This document shows positions 1-11,802 of a DNA stretch of 64,000 bases, piece after piece. A program made the position numbers and the translations under genes. The stretch comes from Rhododendron vialii. Its lineage: Eukaryota > Streptophyta > Magnoliopsida > Ericales > Ericaceae. The stretch lies in contig NC_080568.1 in the NCBI RefSeq assembly GCF_030253575.1, positions 2,993,501 to 3,057,500 of the forward strand, read 5' to 3'. Within the stretch, counting starts at the first letter, position 1. Each line of letters begins with the position of its first letter. The notes beneath the pieces are model-generated. The model made no database searches. It was not told the origin of the DNA and was given only the letters and a program-made list of their open reading frames with translations.

Positions 1-624
1 CAAAGAGTCATTTGATTTTTCCATTTCATTAAAGTTAAATGTAGCCAAAGAGTCAATTAGTTTATCCAAGAGTCATTCGGTTTTCCCATGTCGTTAAATC
101 AGTCAAAGAGTCTATGTTCAATGTGTCTTTGAGAGTCCAAAGTTGGTTGAAGTTTATTTATTTTGGGAAATTCTTTACTCAAGTTGAAATTGGTATAAAT
201 AAGATCGTAAGCCTTATGGAAGGGATGATGAGTGATAATAAAAATTGAGTAGCTTTCAAGCTCTTAGATTGTGTGATGCAATCTTTTCTTTGGTGTGATG
301 CTTAAGAGCCCCTAGTTGTGATGCCTTGGGTTTTCTAGGTGCGATGTCAAGACCTATATTCCTAAAACCCGTCTTCTTCTTCTTCTTCTTCTCTTTCCAC
401 TTTTAGTCCCAAAACATTCACTTTTCTTTGTGTTTTCGAAATCTGTCCTACATCAAAAGGTTGGGGTCCTTGTGCATAACTTGATACACGCTGTTAGAAC
501 TTGTCCCACATTGGTCAAATATAACCTCCAAACCTAGTATATGAGCCTGGGCAGCCTCTCCACCCATTGCCAAGGATGCTTTAACACACGCCAGCTTTAA
601 AAGTTTAAACCAACCAAACCTTAC
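1..624. repeat. Intron sequence with LTR-like repeat
   Basis: No exon is visible here. It follows the fourth G6PDH exon (- strand), so it is read as the start of the next intron. Bases 1-460 look like an LTR remnant: repeated CAAAGAGTCA blocks, a TATAAATAAG box near 197, a (TTC)n run near 373, and an end near CCTACA. Around 494-545 there is a fragment with the TTGTCCCACATTGGT motif common in plant repeats. The remaining G6PDH exons should lie beyond base 1. The repeat assignment is inference; no paired end or target duplication is visible. Confidence 0.4.
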
Positions 625-2799
625 CTCATGCTCCTTCAGTTTCTTGTCAAGCTCAGCAAAATGATCCTGAGAATCGTATTGACCAGAATGGTAGAAACAT
701 CTTTTAAGGAATTGGTCCATCTTTTCACCACAGTTCTCCCTGGAAAACCAAATGAAACTTCATAATTGGCCGCCAGAAAGCAGTGGAATTTGCAAGTTAA
801 ACGAATTACACCAAGTAATCCTATGACAATATTTATCCAGAAAAGAAAATCCCACAACGGGAACATGAATCAAATTGAGAACACGAGACAAATTCAGGCA
901 ACATGCTCTTTTCATCTACCAATAAAAAATCAAATAATCGAGAAAAATATAGAGTTGGTTTCACCTCTGATCAATCCGGCAAGTAAGGGTCCTGCTAACC
1001 ATGTTTCTGAGCTCAGCATCAGTCATCTTACTCCGGGCATAACCAAAGATGGTGAAGTGCTGCAACCAAAAAAATTCCCTGATTTTTACAAAAGTGCATT
1101 CTAGCATATAAAGGCCAACAATTCTGAAGCTGGTCCAAGTTGGCATATACAAAGTTGCAAGAAGAAAGGAAAGAAAGGAGAAACAATGTCGATTCATACA
1201 AACCTCAGGGAGGCAACCCTCATAATAAAGTGCAAAAAGTGCAGGAAATATCTTCTTCTTCGCAAGGTCCCCTGAGGCTCCAACCACAGTAATACTGACA
1301 GTGGAGTCATCTTTATTAATACCAAAACCAGCAGCTTCTTCATATTCTTCAGAAGGTGTAACTGACAACAATCCTTTTTTCATATTCTCATCTTCTGATA
1401 ACAATACATTTTTCATTTTCTTCGGAGGACTTTTATCTTCAATTGGGGCTAGTGTTGCGGATACTGCACCTATACAAATCCGCAAAATATAAACCAGGGA
1501 ATCAACACGCGAAGCTATAGTCTTGAGCTCCGCATACAATCAGGAAAAGGAAGAAAACTACAAATAACTGACCAAATAAGCTCACGTTTTTCAGTATAAT
1601 CCTTTGGGCTCTGGATAAAGTTGAAGAAACAAAAGGACAATTAGTTCCACATACTGTCTCGTTGTTGCTTTGGTTAGTTATAATTGCAACTCTACCAAAA
1701 TATTTGGATTTTTCTAAGTTGTGAGAAAAAAGTTTCTACTTTTATACTTCTAAATTCTAAGTGATGTTAATCAAAGATTTCAGTAGCAAAATTCGTCTCT
1801 TGCAGGTGCTTGGCAATAGAAAAAACCAGAGAAATAAGAATAGAGGTTCTGTTTGGATACATGTACACTAAAAGAAGGTACTTGACACCCTTAATCACTT
1901 AGAGCAGCCAAGAGGCCTTTGGCCCAATAGCATCATGGTGTGCACTTTGGTGCTAGGAGTAAGGAGGTCAGAAGTTGATCTCCTCTAAGATGCTAATCTA
2001 ACTATTCTAACAATAACAACTTTCGCCGAGCAAAGGAAACAAAAAAAATTTTTCAGAGCAGCTCAATTACATTTTCTAGTTTACCTATCGATTAATACAT
2101 TGAGATCAGAGGCCAAGAGGCCTTTGGTCCAACAGCATCGGGAGTGCACTTAGGTGCCGGGAGAAAAGGAGGTTATGAGTACAGCTACTCTTCCAAGGTG
2201 CTAACCTAACTATTCTATTCTAACAATACTGACTTCCACCGATAAAAAAGTACATCGTGTTTAGGGGCTTTTATCTTTGATAACTTAAAATCACCATGTG
2301 ATAGGAGTGATTTGAAATCCATCATGTCCATCACAAGTCATCTATAACTCTTGTTTCGTCTCTCATTGCAACATGAAATTCCTTCACTTGAAATCCACCG
2401 GAGCCTAAATCTTAATGGAAAAAGGCCTACAAATTAATACTCTTTTAGCTAGATAGAAGTATACCCACCAAGAAAAATTAACAGATTCAACAAAACATCA
2501 CCCACTAACAGACATAAACAGAAACTCCGATTGCCAATTCATCTATCATCAATTCATTGTCCAAAAAAAAGTAGAAGATAAATTCCCAAAAAAAAGGAAA
2601 TTAAGAACAAGTCTAACACAAAAGGCAGAATTAGCTAACCATCTTGCATGCAGACCACGTTGGACTTTGATTTCCGGTTCGATTGAACCGAAACTTTACA
2701 GGGTACGAATCTTTTCGGAGAATTCGAAGAAACGGCTACTGGGTGATGCCCATAATTGGAAGAAGAACAATATGAACGGCAATGCGAAAGGGTCGACAT
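625..2799 (-). CDS. G6PD: Plastidic glucose-6-phosphate 1-dehydrogenase, 5' part (exons 1-4)
   Basis: Catalyses oxidation of glucose 6-phosphate with NADP+, the entry step of the oxidative pentose phosphate pathway; this isoform type acts in plastids. Exons on the minus strand: 2799-2640, 1469-1204, 1059-965 and 739-625, all with GT-AG borders and matching phases, giving 212 residues. Residues 1 to about 60 are Ser/Lys/Arg-rich and poor in acidic residues, as in a chloroplast transit peptide. GASGDLA at 117-123 is the NADP-binding fingerprint, followed by [35 protein letters not shown] and [10 protein letters not shown], all hallmarks of plant plastidic G6PDH. The family is about 570-600 residues, so roughly two thirds, including the catalytic RIDHYLGKE region, lies off the left edge. 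The start chosen is the first ATG giving a transit peptide; an in-frame ATG at 2835 would add 12 residues. Intron 1 (about 1.2 kb) carries two SINE-like repeats. The gene appears intact as far as it is seen. Confidence 0.95.
1905..2050 (+). repeat. SINE-like repeat, copy 1, in G6PDH intron 1
   Basis: Starts GCCAAGAGGCCTTTGGCCCAATAGCAT, where TGGCCCAATAGC resembles a pol III A box. A weak B-box-like GGTCAGAAGTTGATCTCC follows, and the unit ends CTAACTATTCTAACAATA plus an A-rich tail. A second copy of the same unit lies about 204 bases downstream in the same orientation. It is antisense to the G6PDH gene. The tRNA-like reading is inference from the box motifs. Confidence 0.45.
2108..2255 (+). 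repeat. SINE-like repeat, copy 2, in G6PDH intron 1
   Basis: Second copy of the unit at 1905: GGCCAAGAGGCCTTTGGTCCAACAGCAT, a GTGCACTT(A/T)GGTGC block, then GGTGCTAACCTAACTATTCTA and an A-rich end. The copies differ by scattered substitutions, so they are not a recent tandem duplication. Confidence 0.45.
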
Positions 2800-3900
2800 A
2801 TCTTTCTCTCTCCAATTTTTCTGCTTTCCCAACACTCTTTCTCTCTCTCTCTCTCAAAAGTGGGGTTTTCTGTGGAGGTTTATTTACAGAGAAGTTCTGA
2901 GAGAGAAAGATGGGTCAAAGAGAACCACGGATAGATCGAGGAGTTGGAATTAGACCATCGAAATCTCCGAAAGGTTCTGTTGGAGTTTTTCTCTGCTGTT
3001 GTTTTGTTAAAAAAACTCACGGCAACTCCACGAGGGTGACGTGTTAGGAGTATGAAATTAGGTTAAATACTGATTGGAAACTTATTACTTGCTCTTGGAG
3101 CACCACGTGCGGTACTTCACAGATCGTCTCCACCACACATTTGTGTGGATCTACCAGCAGCGTGAAATGTGCAAAAATGTATGCGATAAAAAAGACCCGT
3201 GATTCCGTGAATACTGTGTGATGGCGCTCCGAAAGCACGGGAATAATCAATGTAACGAAGAATAAAAATAAACAAAGACCGCTTTGTTTTGTTTGGATTT
3301 TGAGTTAGATTTTTGAGACAATGAGCGGAGGAGATAGATAGAGACGTGAAAGCAACAATTGAAGATAAAACTGATTGGTAATTGTACGCAGAGGAAGGGA
3401 TTGGTTGTAGAGACTCAGAAGAGAACTTAATTATATTTTCTTGTACTGAATAATAATTTGGTAGGTAATTGCACTTGCCATTATTTTGTTTTTCAATATG
3501 AAAAAAGATATTTCAAATAGACCACAGATGTATTTAAACTTAATTTCCATTAAGTTTTAATGAATTTATATGAGATTCTTAGAATTAACTTTAGGTATAA
3601 ATCATAATTATACCCTATATACTACTCAATCCATAACATCAAAACTTTACCTTTTTAAGAAAAACATAACGATTACACTTCAAAAGTTTAATTTGAAACA
3701 TTTACCCCTAAAATTTTTATTTTGAATAGTTGAAAGTGCAAAAAGAATATTCTGTTCATCCAAAAGTCAAATGAATAAACATTTGGAGATATTTAAATAT
3801 CTAAAATTGGACAAATAAATTAATGTGCAGAATAAGACTAGATATTTTGACTCATATAAGCCTCCCACCCAAAAAAAAAAATAAAAAAAGACTAGTCATT
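2800..3900. other. G6PDH 5' flank; no gene seen
   Basis: Upstream side of the minus-strand G6PDH gene. A pyrimidine/purine tract at about 2813-2858 probably lies in the 5' leader, and TGTAAATAAA on the minus strand near 2880 is a weak TATA candidate. From 3050 to 3250 there is sequence resembling 60695-60780 (TTACTTGCTC...GGAGCACCACGTG), so probably a dispersed repeat. 3250-3900 is AT-rich and shows no coding signal. Confidence 0.4.
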
Positions 3901-4211
3901 CTTAGTGTTAGATTTTTTTTGAGGGTCACGACCTAAAATCAATTGGCAATAGCTGAAGTGGTCTCTAGAATATATTCACCAAGCTTGGTGGCTTAGATGA
4001 TCGATGTGGGACAAGGTCTAACACTTCCCCTCGCATGCAGCCCAGATTCACGATATTATTTATTATATCCATTTATTCTAAGTGTCCGGCAGACAGCAAC
4101 GAGGCTTAGGTTGCTATCCATGGAGCCTAAATCTTAAAATATGAGAAGAAATATTTTATTGACTTCGATATTACTATACAATGAGCTCCTCTATTTATAG
4201 AGGAGAGGGAG

Positions 4212-7200
4212 TGTAATATCCCAAAAATTTTATTAAATAAAAATTTCGTGATATTATTTTCAAAAATTATTTCCTTTGTTAATAATTTGTTTTATTTAAT
4301 TAGATTGATTAACTAGCTAATTCGTTGAATTAAATTGAATAGGGTGTATTCGTATTCATAAAAATCTATTTTTGATCAACGAGATTTTATTTTCGTAAAT
4401 CGAGACCGTGGTTAGTCTCAAAATATTTTATTTAAACTACGGTATTAATTTCGTAATTTTTCGAAATCGAAATCCGGACTATCAAACACCGTGAGGCACA
4501 TTTCCGCACATACATGTACTAATTCCTACACCCTTCCACACCCAATTATCCTCCCTCCCTCACAGTAAACTCCCCCTTTCCCTCTCTGCCGTATCTCTCT
4601 CTCTTTCCACCTTTCTCATAACCGAAGGGCCAAAACTTCGCCATAACGGCCGCTGCCCCTTCGTCTCCCTTTCCAGTTACTCTCTCTCTCCCTCTCTCGG
4701 CCCTTCCATGACTGAAAGGCCAACTTGGCCATTAAGAAAGACGGCCAGCCCTTGTTTCGGCGAATCGCGGCCCGGTTCGACGCCCATATATACCCACCTC
4801 CCTCTCGGCACCTCCACCTCCTCCTCCTCCTCCGACCCTCCACCAATCAGCACCACCTCCTACCGCCACCTTACCCGTGTACCACCACCTCGACACCGAG
4901 ATCACCTCACCTCCTCCGTCTCGGCCCCTCCTCGGTAGCCACCTCCCCACACCACCGAACTCCACCACGGCACCACCGGGACCACCCACTACCGAACCCA
5001 TCACCTCCGGCCCGTACCCGCCACCACCGGACTGCCGTACCCCACCACGAGCTATGAGAGAGAGAATTGTGGCCTTGGGTGTGTGTGCCGTGAGTTTCGT
5101 GGGCGAGCCGCGCCGGGGGCCCCGACGGAGTGCCGCTGGACGCCGTCTCGAGATTTCGAAACCACCACAGCGATCTACGGACCCGTACAACATTTACCCT
5201 AGTTTAGAATCACGTTTGATGTAGTTTTCCGGAAACCCGAAACCTTAATCTCCATTTTAATTGAAATAGGACCAAAACTTTTTGGATGAAGATGATGACT
5301 TGTTCTTAAATTCTTAATTATTGCTTAGTCCTATTTTTATTAATATTTAGCCCTGTTTTGTGGAATAAAATCGGTGGTAAGGCTGCTTGAAAATGATATT
5401 GTTCGTAAATTGATTGATTATTGTGAGAAATTAATGTTATGATGTGATTTGGTGTTATTGAATTTCAAGATCAGAGAATAAGGAAATTTGTAAAAAGAAA
5501 AATATATACTGTTAATCATCTATTTTATTTATAAAAAAAAAAACCCAAAGAATGGGAATTAGTGATAATATATATACACACACACACACCACAGATCAAG
5601 TGAGGGATCCCTCACTTTGTTAAAATGCGGGACTTTCATTTTCCGATCAAATTTTGAAAATCCGAACCATTCAATGTGTACAGAACGTGATTTTAAGAGT
5701 CCTCGCGAGAAATCAGCAAAAAAAATGACCAAGAAGGGCTTCATCCGAACAATTTTTTTTGAACCGTTCAATGAAAACTGCTCGGATGAAGCCCTTCCTG
5801 GTCATTTTCTTTGCTGATTTCTCGCGGGGATCCTTAAAATCACGTTCTGATCACTTTGAGCAGCTCGGATCATTGAAATTCAATCGGGAAGGGAAGTCCC
5901 GCATTTTAATAAAATACGGGATCCCTCACCGGAACCTGACTGTATGTATGTATACACACACGCACACACACACACACACACAAAACTTCTAATAAGAGCG
6001 CCCCTACCGTATTACGGTAAGGACGTCCCTTTACCGACAAATTTGCGATGATCCGAGCCGCTCAATGTGTTCAGAACGTGATTTTAAAGGTACTCGCGAG
6101 AAATTAGAAAAAAAAAAACCTAATGTTTACGAGTAGTATAAGCTAAGTATAACTTAAGAGTTATTTTAAAGTACGAAATATAGCAATTAAAAATTTAGGT
6201 ATGATATTATATGAAAACTAGACCTAATGTTATATGATTCCAATTTCCCTCCTAAAAGTTTGTACTTGGCAATAATTAAAAATAATAGGCATTAAGGAAG
6301 AAATTCCTACTTTTAAGTACATAAACTTAGGTGGTATTGTTTTAACCACTATGCTTTTAAAATTCCGTATTTAAACTACTTTTAACACAATAAATATTAT
6401 TTTTAAGTATTAAATAACAAAATTGAGGAAATGCAATAATAGTTAGAAAATATAAGTTGATAAACGAAGGATATGATTTTTGGATGAGATAAGGTATTAA
6501 TAAAAAAATTTAGGCGTGAAAATTGAAATGATATGATTTTTGGAACTAATAGCGAAATATATAATTTCTAGATACTATATATTAATCATAACAAGCGATC
6601 AACATATTAAGTATTACGAGTAATTTGTAAGTATTTAATTAAGAATAATATTTGAAACTTATAAAAAATGAAATTTTCATAAAATATTAATATTTTATAG
6701 TAACAATAAGTTTATTTTTCTAACTAATGATTTTACATTATTGTTTTCACAACTTGATAATTAATATTATAATTGCCTTATTATTCTTTTATAATCAAAC
6801 TTGTAAAACTTGATATTTGTTTCCATATAAGATTAAGGGCAACGGCTCATTCATAAAATGTTATGTGATTTATTGTTCAAAACTATTATGTTGTTATTTC
6901 AATATTTCGCATCTTATTGATTATTGTTCGATTCATGAACTTACGTGATAGATCGGATTTAGCGACATGGGTTGGTATACACTAGAAATCACCTAGACGT
7001 TATTAGGTAAATGATAAATTGGAAAGTTTCAGGAATAAAGGTTGCCTGCAGGCGGATGTCAAGTGGTGATGTGATTTGAGACAGGTGCTAACCGGGGCCT
7101 GGACTTTGAGATGGGCGCTCACAGGGGCTCAGTCTCCAAACTGGCGGGAAGTCCAGTGATGATTTGAAACTGGCGAGAGTCCAGTAATGAATATGAAGTG

Positions 7201-7832
7201 ATATAGGCGAACCCTAGTTATGCCATGGCATGATAAGGCGATAAGCTATCCCTTTTGTTTGTAGTGAGAGGGATGCACACTTAGTATTTAACTTAGGTGT
7301 AATCCACAATAGCAAAAATGAAGTGACCTCATGAGACATGACATGGCTAATGGTTGGGGACGAAAAGATTTTGTGGCGAAGATCTTAGATCTCACATCAA
7401 GTTAAAGGATAGTAAGAAACGGATTATGTGTTATTATGTTGTTATTATTTGGCATCAATATCATGTTGCTTGCTTGCTGTAAAGTAAGGGGATAGAAGAG
7501 TAGGTTTATCTATTAAGTGATTTATCACTCACGCATACATTTGTATCTTGACAAGTCGTTTCTTTCGGCGATCAATTTGCCAAAGCGTGCAAGATTCTAT
7601 AGTAGAGCAGTTGATACAGGTGGGACCTCTGAAACGGAGTCTGGGCCAATGTTACTTGAAATTTGTGTCAAAACTAGAGTTGCTCTGGAGTTGCTTTTGT
7701 TAAATAAATGTATATAGATTTTTGTATTATTTTGAAATTGTATAAGGATAAATAGGGGTCTAGAAATTTGTAAAATTCAGCATATTTTAAGAATAATGCG
7801 CCCGAAATTCCTTGAAAAATCGGAGCGTTACA
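4212..7832 (+). mobile_element. 3.6-kb solo LTR, nested (TSD GGGAG)
   Basis: Starts TGTAATATCCC at 4212 and ends GGAGCGTTACA at 7832, bracketed by GGGAG at 4207-4211 and 7833-7837. TG...CA ends plus a perfect 5-bp duplication mark an LTR insertion; there is no gag or pol, no internal primer-binding site and no second LTR, so it is read as a solo LTR. It contains CT-rich leader-like sequence from 4560, a CCATATATACCC box near 4785, a GC-rich block at 4700-5220, a foldback MITE at 5600-5929, AT-rich DNA at 6120-6900, and degenerate short repeats (GGCGCTCACAGGGGCTCAG type) at 7060-7200. Long LTRs starting TGTAAC/TGTAAT-CCC are known for Tekay/Del-type Ty3 elements; that lineage is inference. Confidence 0.75.
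5600..5929. mobile_element. Foldback MITE inside the 3.6-kb LTR
   Basis: Two long inverted arms: GTGAGGGATCCC and AAAATGCGGGACTT on the left reappear inverted on the right, and the arms continue through ACGTGATTTTAAG..TCCTCGCGAGAAATCAGC and CATCCGA to the centre near 5762. Arms are about 160 bp with scattered mismatches. CA/TA dinucleotide runs flank it on both sides (about 5568-5589 and 5941-5982). A related broken piece with GTTCAGAACGTGATTTTAAAGG and CTCGCGAGAAAT follows at 6000-6110. No coding capacity. Confidence 0.8.
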
Positions 7833-7966
7833 GGGAGCCTAATTAAGGAAGGAAATCATATCAATTAACTATGAAAGAAAATCATCTTAATTACAATCAA
7901 ATTTCAATCTCAGTATCACAATATGATTACGATATTATTTATTATATCCATTTATTCTAACACTTA

Positions 7967-8973
7967 GGGCTTGTTTGATAACCTAAATTCAGCACTTAAT
8001 ACTGAATCAATTAAGTAATAAGTGATTCAGTAGGTTTGATAATCACATTTCATATTACTTAACAAATTAAGTACCACTTAAAATATAGGCTAAAAAGTTA
8101 AAAAAAATTAAGTAGCTTTGAGCTACTTAATTCTGGCTGAATTTTTGTGTACTTACATTCAACCGTCATACCACCACCACAACCACTTCCACCAACACCT
8201 CCACCACTCCACCACCACCACCATTACCACCACCTCCACCACTCCACCACCACCACCTCCACTACCACCACTCCTCCTCCACCACATCACCACCACCACC
8301 ACTCCCTCCACTACCACCACCACCACCACCACCATTTCCACCACTACCACCACCACCAGCAGCTCCACCACCACCACCACCACCATCAGCTCCACCACTC
8401 CACCACTACCATAACTCCACCACAACCACCACCATCACTACACCACCACCACCACCGCTCCTACCACCATCACCATCGCTCCACCACTCCACCACCATCA
8501 CCACCACCGCCACTCCCCCACCACTACCATCACTACACCATCACCACCATTTCACCACCACCACCACTTCCTCCACTACCACCACCACCACTTCCACCAC
8601 TCCACCACCACCACCACCACTCCACCACTACCATCATTACACCACCACACACCACCGCTCCTACCACCACCTCCACCACTCCACCACCAGTACCATCACT
8701 ACACCACCACCACCACCACTCCACCACCACCATTACCAGCACTCCTACTACCTCCACCACTCCCCCACCACCACTCCACCACCATTACCAAAAGTATATT
8801 GTGACCGTTAGTAAATTAAGATAGAATTGGAACAAAATTAATTCACCATTTTTTTAATTCAGTACTTAATATATTTATCAAACAGCTTTTCAGCTTAAAA
8901 ATTTCAGCATTCAGTTTCCAGTACTTAATTTTTCAGCTTTCAGTTTCAGTTTTCAGTTTTATCAAACAGCCCC
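7967..8973. mobile_element. PIF/Harbinger-like MITE (TSD TTA) swollen by an ACC repeat
   Basis: Ends GGGCTTGTTTGATAA (7967) and TTATCAAACAGCCCC (8973) are inverted repeats, and TTA flanks both sides (7964-7966, 8974-8976), fitting a Tourist/Harbinger-type MITE. Further inside, TCAGCACTTAATACTGAATC on the left and TTCAGTACTTAATAT on the right are subterminal repeats. The middle is a ~620-bp trinucleotide array, listed separately. It landed in the CTTAG target copy of the neighbouring LTR-like element, so it is younger than that insertion. Confidence 0.75.
8163..8788. repeat. (CCA)n/(ACC)n trinucleotide array
   Basis: About 620 bp made almost wholly of CCACCA units interrupted by CTC, ATT and CTA triplets, giving a strong strand asymmetry (plus strand nearly lacks G). 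It is open in several frames and would encode only His/Pro/Thr or Gly/Val homopolymer, with no start context or neighbouring exon, so it is a microsatellite. It lies entirely within the Harbinger-like MITE. Confidence 0.95.
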
Positions 8974-8976
8974 TTA

Positions 8977-10349
8977 GTATGAGATAAGGGTATTTTTTTC
9001 CAATAGTCAAAGGAATTTAGGTCAATTTTCGCAAACCTCAATTAATTTCGTTCCCAGTTAAGTCAAAGAGAGGCTATCCAAATCGGGATTGAAGATTTCA
9101 CAAAAAAATCACTTTCTGTTGTCTGCCCCCAACAATGGAACCATGGTCAATCGAGTGGGAAATAAGCGCACCAACCAACCAGATTAGGCATCGGGGCTGA
9201 AACGATACTATTCTATCACAGAGGATCTGATATTCTGACTCCTTTTCATGATGTGACAGAGGCCAAACTTGATATTGGCAGCTTCTTGTTAGGTTGCGTA
9301 GGAAAATTTATTCAGTGTTCTAGGAATGCACGAATTTCGGCTCAAGATTCCAACTTTGGGAAAGTGAATTGCACCTCATAATTTTCCAGGTTGTGTAAAC
9401 CATAAACTATTGCTCTATCCCATTTTAAATGTCTCTTACAGAAATTCTTGCATTTTTAAACACATCCATCTCTGCATCAATCCCCATTGACAGTCACATA
9501 GTATTTGTTCATTACTCATCTCAAGCGATCTTAAATTCGAACCTGTTTTGTGATAGTAATCGTGTAAATTTGATGTGGTGTGAGACAATGAGAGAGACTT
9601 TTTAATTTTTTTTTACGATTAATGTTTTGGTGGGAGATAACATCTAAGAATGACAAGTCCTTTTGCCATCCCGTTGTATCTCTCGCAATCGGGCCTTGCC
9701 CAGCAGCATACCTTCGTTAGGTTCCTATCAGATGGTAATATCGCGTGTACCTTAACTATAGCTTTGCAGCGTATGCCTTAATTCTTTCTTCCTAAATATG
9801 AAATTTAATTGGAATTAAGATATTGTTGCACGAATCTCTTCATAGTCTTTCCCAAGTACACATACAATAAAAATCTGCTCTTTGGGATAATACCAATTAA
9901 ACTAAAAAATCGATCATTAATTGTTGGAGATGGAAGTGCAGACCGAAGATTTTCTTTCATTCGAAGATTTTCTAGCAATGTACGACACACTTTGGCAAAT
10001 AAGGGTTTATTTGGGACGAGATATAGTTTTTAGACAGAGTCTGCTTCCGGTTGGCTTCTCGATCTCTTGTCTAGGGATGAAATGTCCTCTTAATGTATCC
10101 ATACTTGAGTATTAATAATATCATCCGTTATCGGTTTTGGCAAAAAAACTAAAAAAGCAATCTAATTAAGCTAGTTATCCTTTTTCTTTTTTCTTTTTTG
10201 TAATCGGGTGTTCGGACGAGTCTGCGCACCCTCTCACTAATCCCGAGATCGAATACTAACGAACAAACCTCCAATATGGTGAACGCAAAATTTGGAAACC
10301 ATGTCTATAATTATTCTCTCTCCTACTCTTCAATCCAACCTCTTCTCTC
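8977..10349. other. Intergenic, no gene recognised
   Basis: AT-rich sequence with only short unremarkable reading frames and no splice-linked conserved peptide. No paired inverted or direct repeats were clear. It is the 3' side of the minus-strand gene at 10350. Confidence 0.4.
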
Positions 10350-10928
10350 TCATCCCCTTCCACAATCTTCAAATCTAGCTTCAACCAACCTCTGTCTATT
10401 AACCCTTGCAATAAAATCCTCAACTCTTTTGGTCAACTCCTCTGTTTCCAAACCACCCTCCTCTTCTTCCTCTCTCTCCTCTGCCTGTTTTTCAATATTC
10501 TTCACACTCTCCTCTGTTAAAAACTTTATCCCCAACTTCCCTTCTCCTTTCTTCTCCATCTGACTTGAGAATTCGCAATTTTTTTGACTTTTTCCAACAT
10601 ATTCATTGTAGGGCCCTTCATTGTATAACTCCGTCGCCGGAGATGGAGGTGGATTTGAAAGCTTTGATTCCCCGACGAGGAAGACGATGATGGCATTGCC
10701 CACAATGAACAAGAATTTGGGGTTGGAGAAGAAAGGAATATTAAAATTTGGGAGAGAAACAAAAGCCAAGTGGTTCATAGAAGAACAGAGGTGTGGAAAC
10801 CAAAAAGGGCAGGAACAAAACAGAGTACAAAGTAAAGCTAAAACGGAGTGGAGAAACAGAGAGTTGAGAACTTGTAATTTCTTGTTCTTCTTCATGGATT
10901 GAAGCTTCTCTGTATTGATTGAATCCAT
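10350..10928 (-). CDS. DUF4408/DUF761 small membrane protein
   Basis: Intronless, 192 residues. Order: short charged N-terminus (MDSINTEKLQSMKK), a hydrophobic stretch about 20-47 holding FLHSVLALLCTLFCSCPFWFP, a second one about 71-86 (KFLFIVGNAIIVFLVG), a Glu-rich linker about 140-163 and a C-terminal LTKRVEDFIARVNRQR. The N-terminal part is typical of the plant DUF4408 family and the tail is the DUF761 motif; family members are poorly characterised. The ATG at 10928 was chosen because it begins the conserved part; reading in frame upstream from 11072 would put the TATA box too close and add unconserved residues. A TATA box lies about 160 bases upstream. Function is not predictable beyond probable membrane location. 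Confidence 0.85.
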   Translation of the reverse strand: MDSINTEKLQSMKKNKKLQVLNSLFLHSVLALLCTLFCSCPFWFPHLCSSMNHLAFVSLPNFNIPFFSNPKFLFIVGNAIIVFLVGESKLSNPPPSPATELYNEGPYNEYVGKSQKNCEFSSQMEKKGEGKLGIKFLTEESVKNIEKQAEEREEEEEGGLETEELTKRVEDFIARVNRQRLVEARFEDCGRG

Positions 10929-11085
10929 TTCTGAATTGGGTATCAAAGGATTTTCAAATTGTTGAAGTTTTCTGAAGAGGTTGAGAGAGGATTTCGGGAT
11001 TGTGTAAGAGGGAGTTTTGGGGGAATATGCTAGAGAGCTGTGAAGATTCCCATAGGACTGAACGTAGAGCAATGAAAATGGAAGC

Positions 11086-11094
11086 TTATATAGT
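11086..11094 (-). promoter_or_regulatory. TATA box of the DUF4408 gene
   Basis: Minus strand reads CACTATATAAGC, a near-ideal plant TATA box, about 160 bases before the chosen ATG at 10928. Transcription would start near 11055-11060, leaving a leader of roughly 130 bases. Confidence 0.65.
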
Positions 11095-11802
11095 GGCGGG
11101 GAAAGGGAAAAGGGGTGGTATTTTTGTGGATTTCAATTCACACATGTTGGTTGTTTTATGATTATTTTGTGGAGAGGGCTTTGCCTTTTGAAAAGCCATG
11201 GCAAGCTTAAAATGCCTTTATTTGATTTTGGGTTGTTTCTCGCCTCCTTTTGCTTTCCACTATTATTGTTCATGGTTTTGAATGATAGTCTTAGGTCTCG
11301 TTTCGCTGAGATTTTTATTTTTTAAATAGTTATTTTTCTTAGCGGAATGGAGTCTTAGTAAAATTTGGACAATGGCTGCATTGCGCCAATGCACAATGAT
11401 AGTGCAATGCATCTCGGTAGATTCTATAGAGATCTCATCACGATGATTTGAACCGTTCATGTTATAAAATTCGTGGATTCGCTACATTTGTAATAAAGAT
11501 AAACAATTGGAGACGGAGAGTGTAACATTTAGGAGAATTCTTGTCCATTTTTGAGGATGGACTGCACCATAAAAATTCGTTGCAGTCGATGGGTTTTTTT
11601 TTGGTATGGACCTAGAACAATTCAAGATGTTGGTTTTCTGAGAATCTTAGGTTTGTACAGCATTATGCTTTAGGATATTCGTGCGTTCCATTGTAGGATA
11701 GCATCTGCTGCTTTCCCTTATACCTACGTAATTGCAGTAAAGGCAGCACGTGTGGTGAATGGGGAAAAGAAGCATGGAAAAGAGATTATGGAATAAGACG
11801 AA

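Larger units (their letters stand above)
3906..7962 (+). mobile_element. Short LTR-like insertion (TSD CTTAG), split by a 3.6-kb LTR
   Basis: Begins TGTTAGA at 3906 and ends TCTAACA at 7962, so it has TG...CA ends, and it is flanked by the identical 5-bp duplication CTTAG (3901-3905 and 7963-7967). Without the nested block at 4212-7832 and its extra target copy, the element is only about 430 bp. It carries a GATGTGGGACAAGGTCTAACAC block and a CTATTTATAGAGG TATA-like box just left of the nested insertion. A ~32-bp segment near its end (about 7929-7960) is repeated internally at about 4049-4080. No coding sequence. Solo LTR is the simplest reading. Confidence 0.75.

Noticed and set aside
4616..5224. 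Overlapping open frames on both strands in GC-rich DNA
   Set aside because: They lie inside the 3.6-kb LTR, are Pro/Ser/Gly-biased from short repeats and show no known domain.
8118..8824. Long open frames (His/Pro/Thr-rich, or Gly/Val-rich on the other strand)
   Set aside because: They are translations of a trinucleotide microsatellite, open in several frames at once, with no start context or conserved domain.
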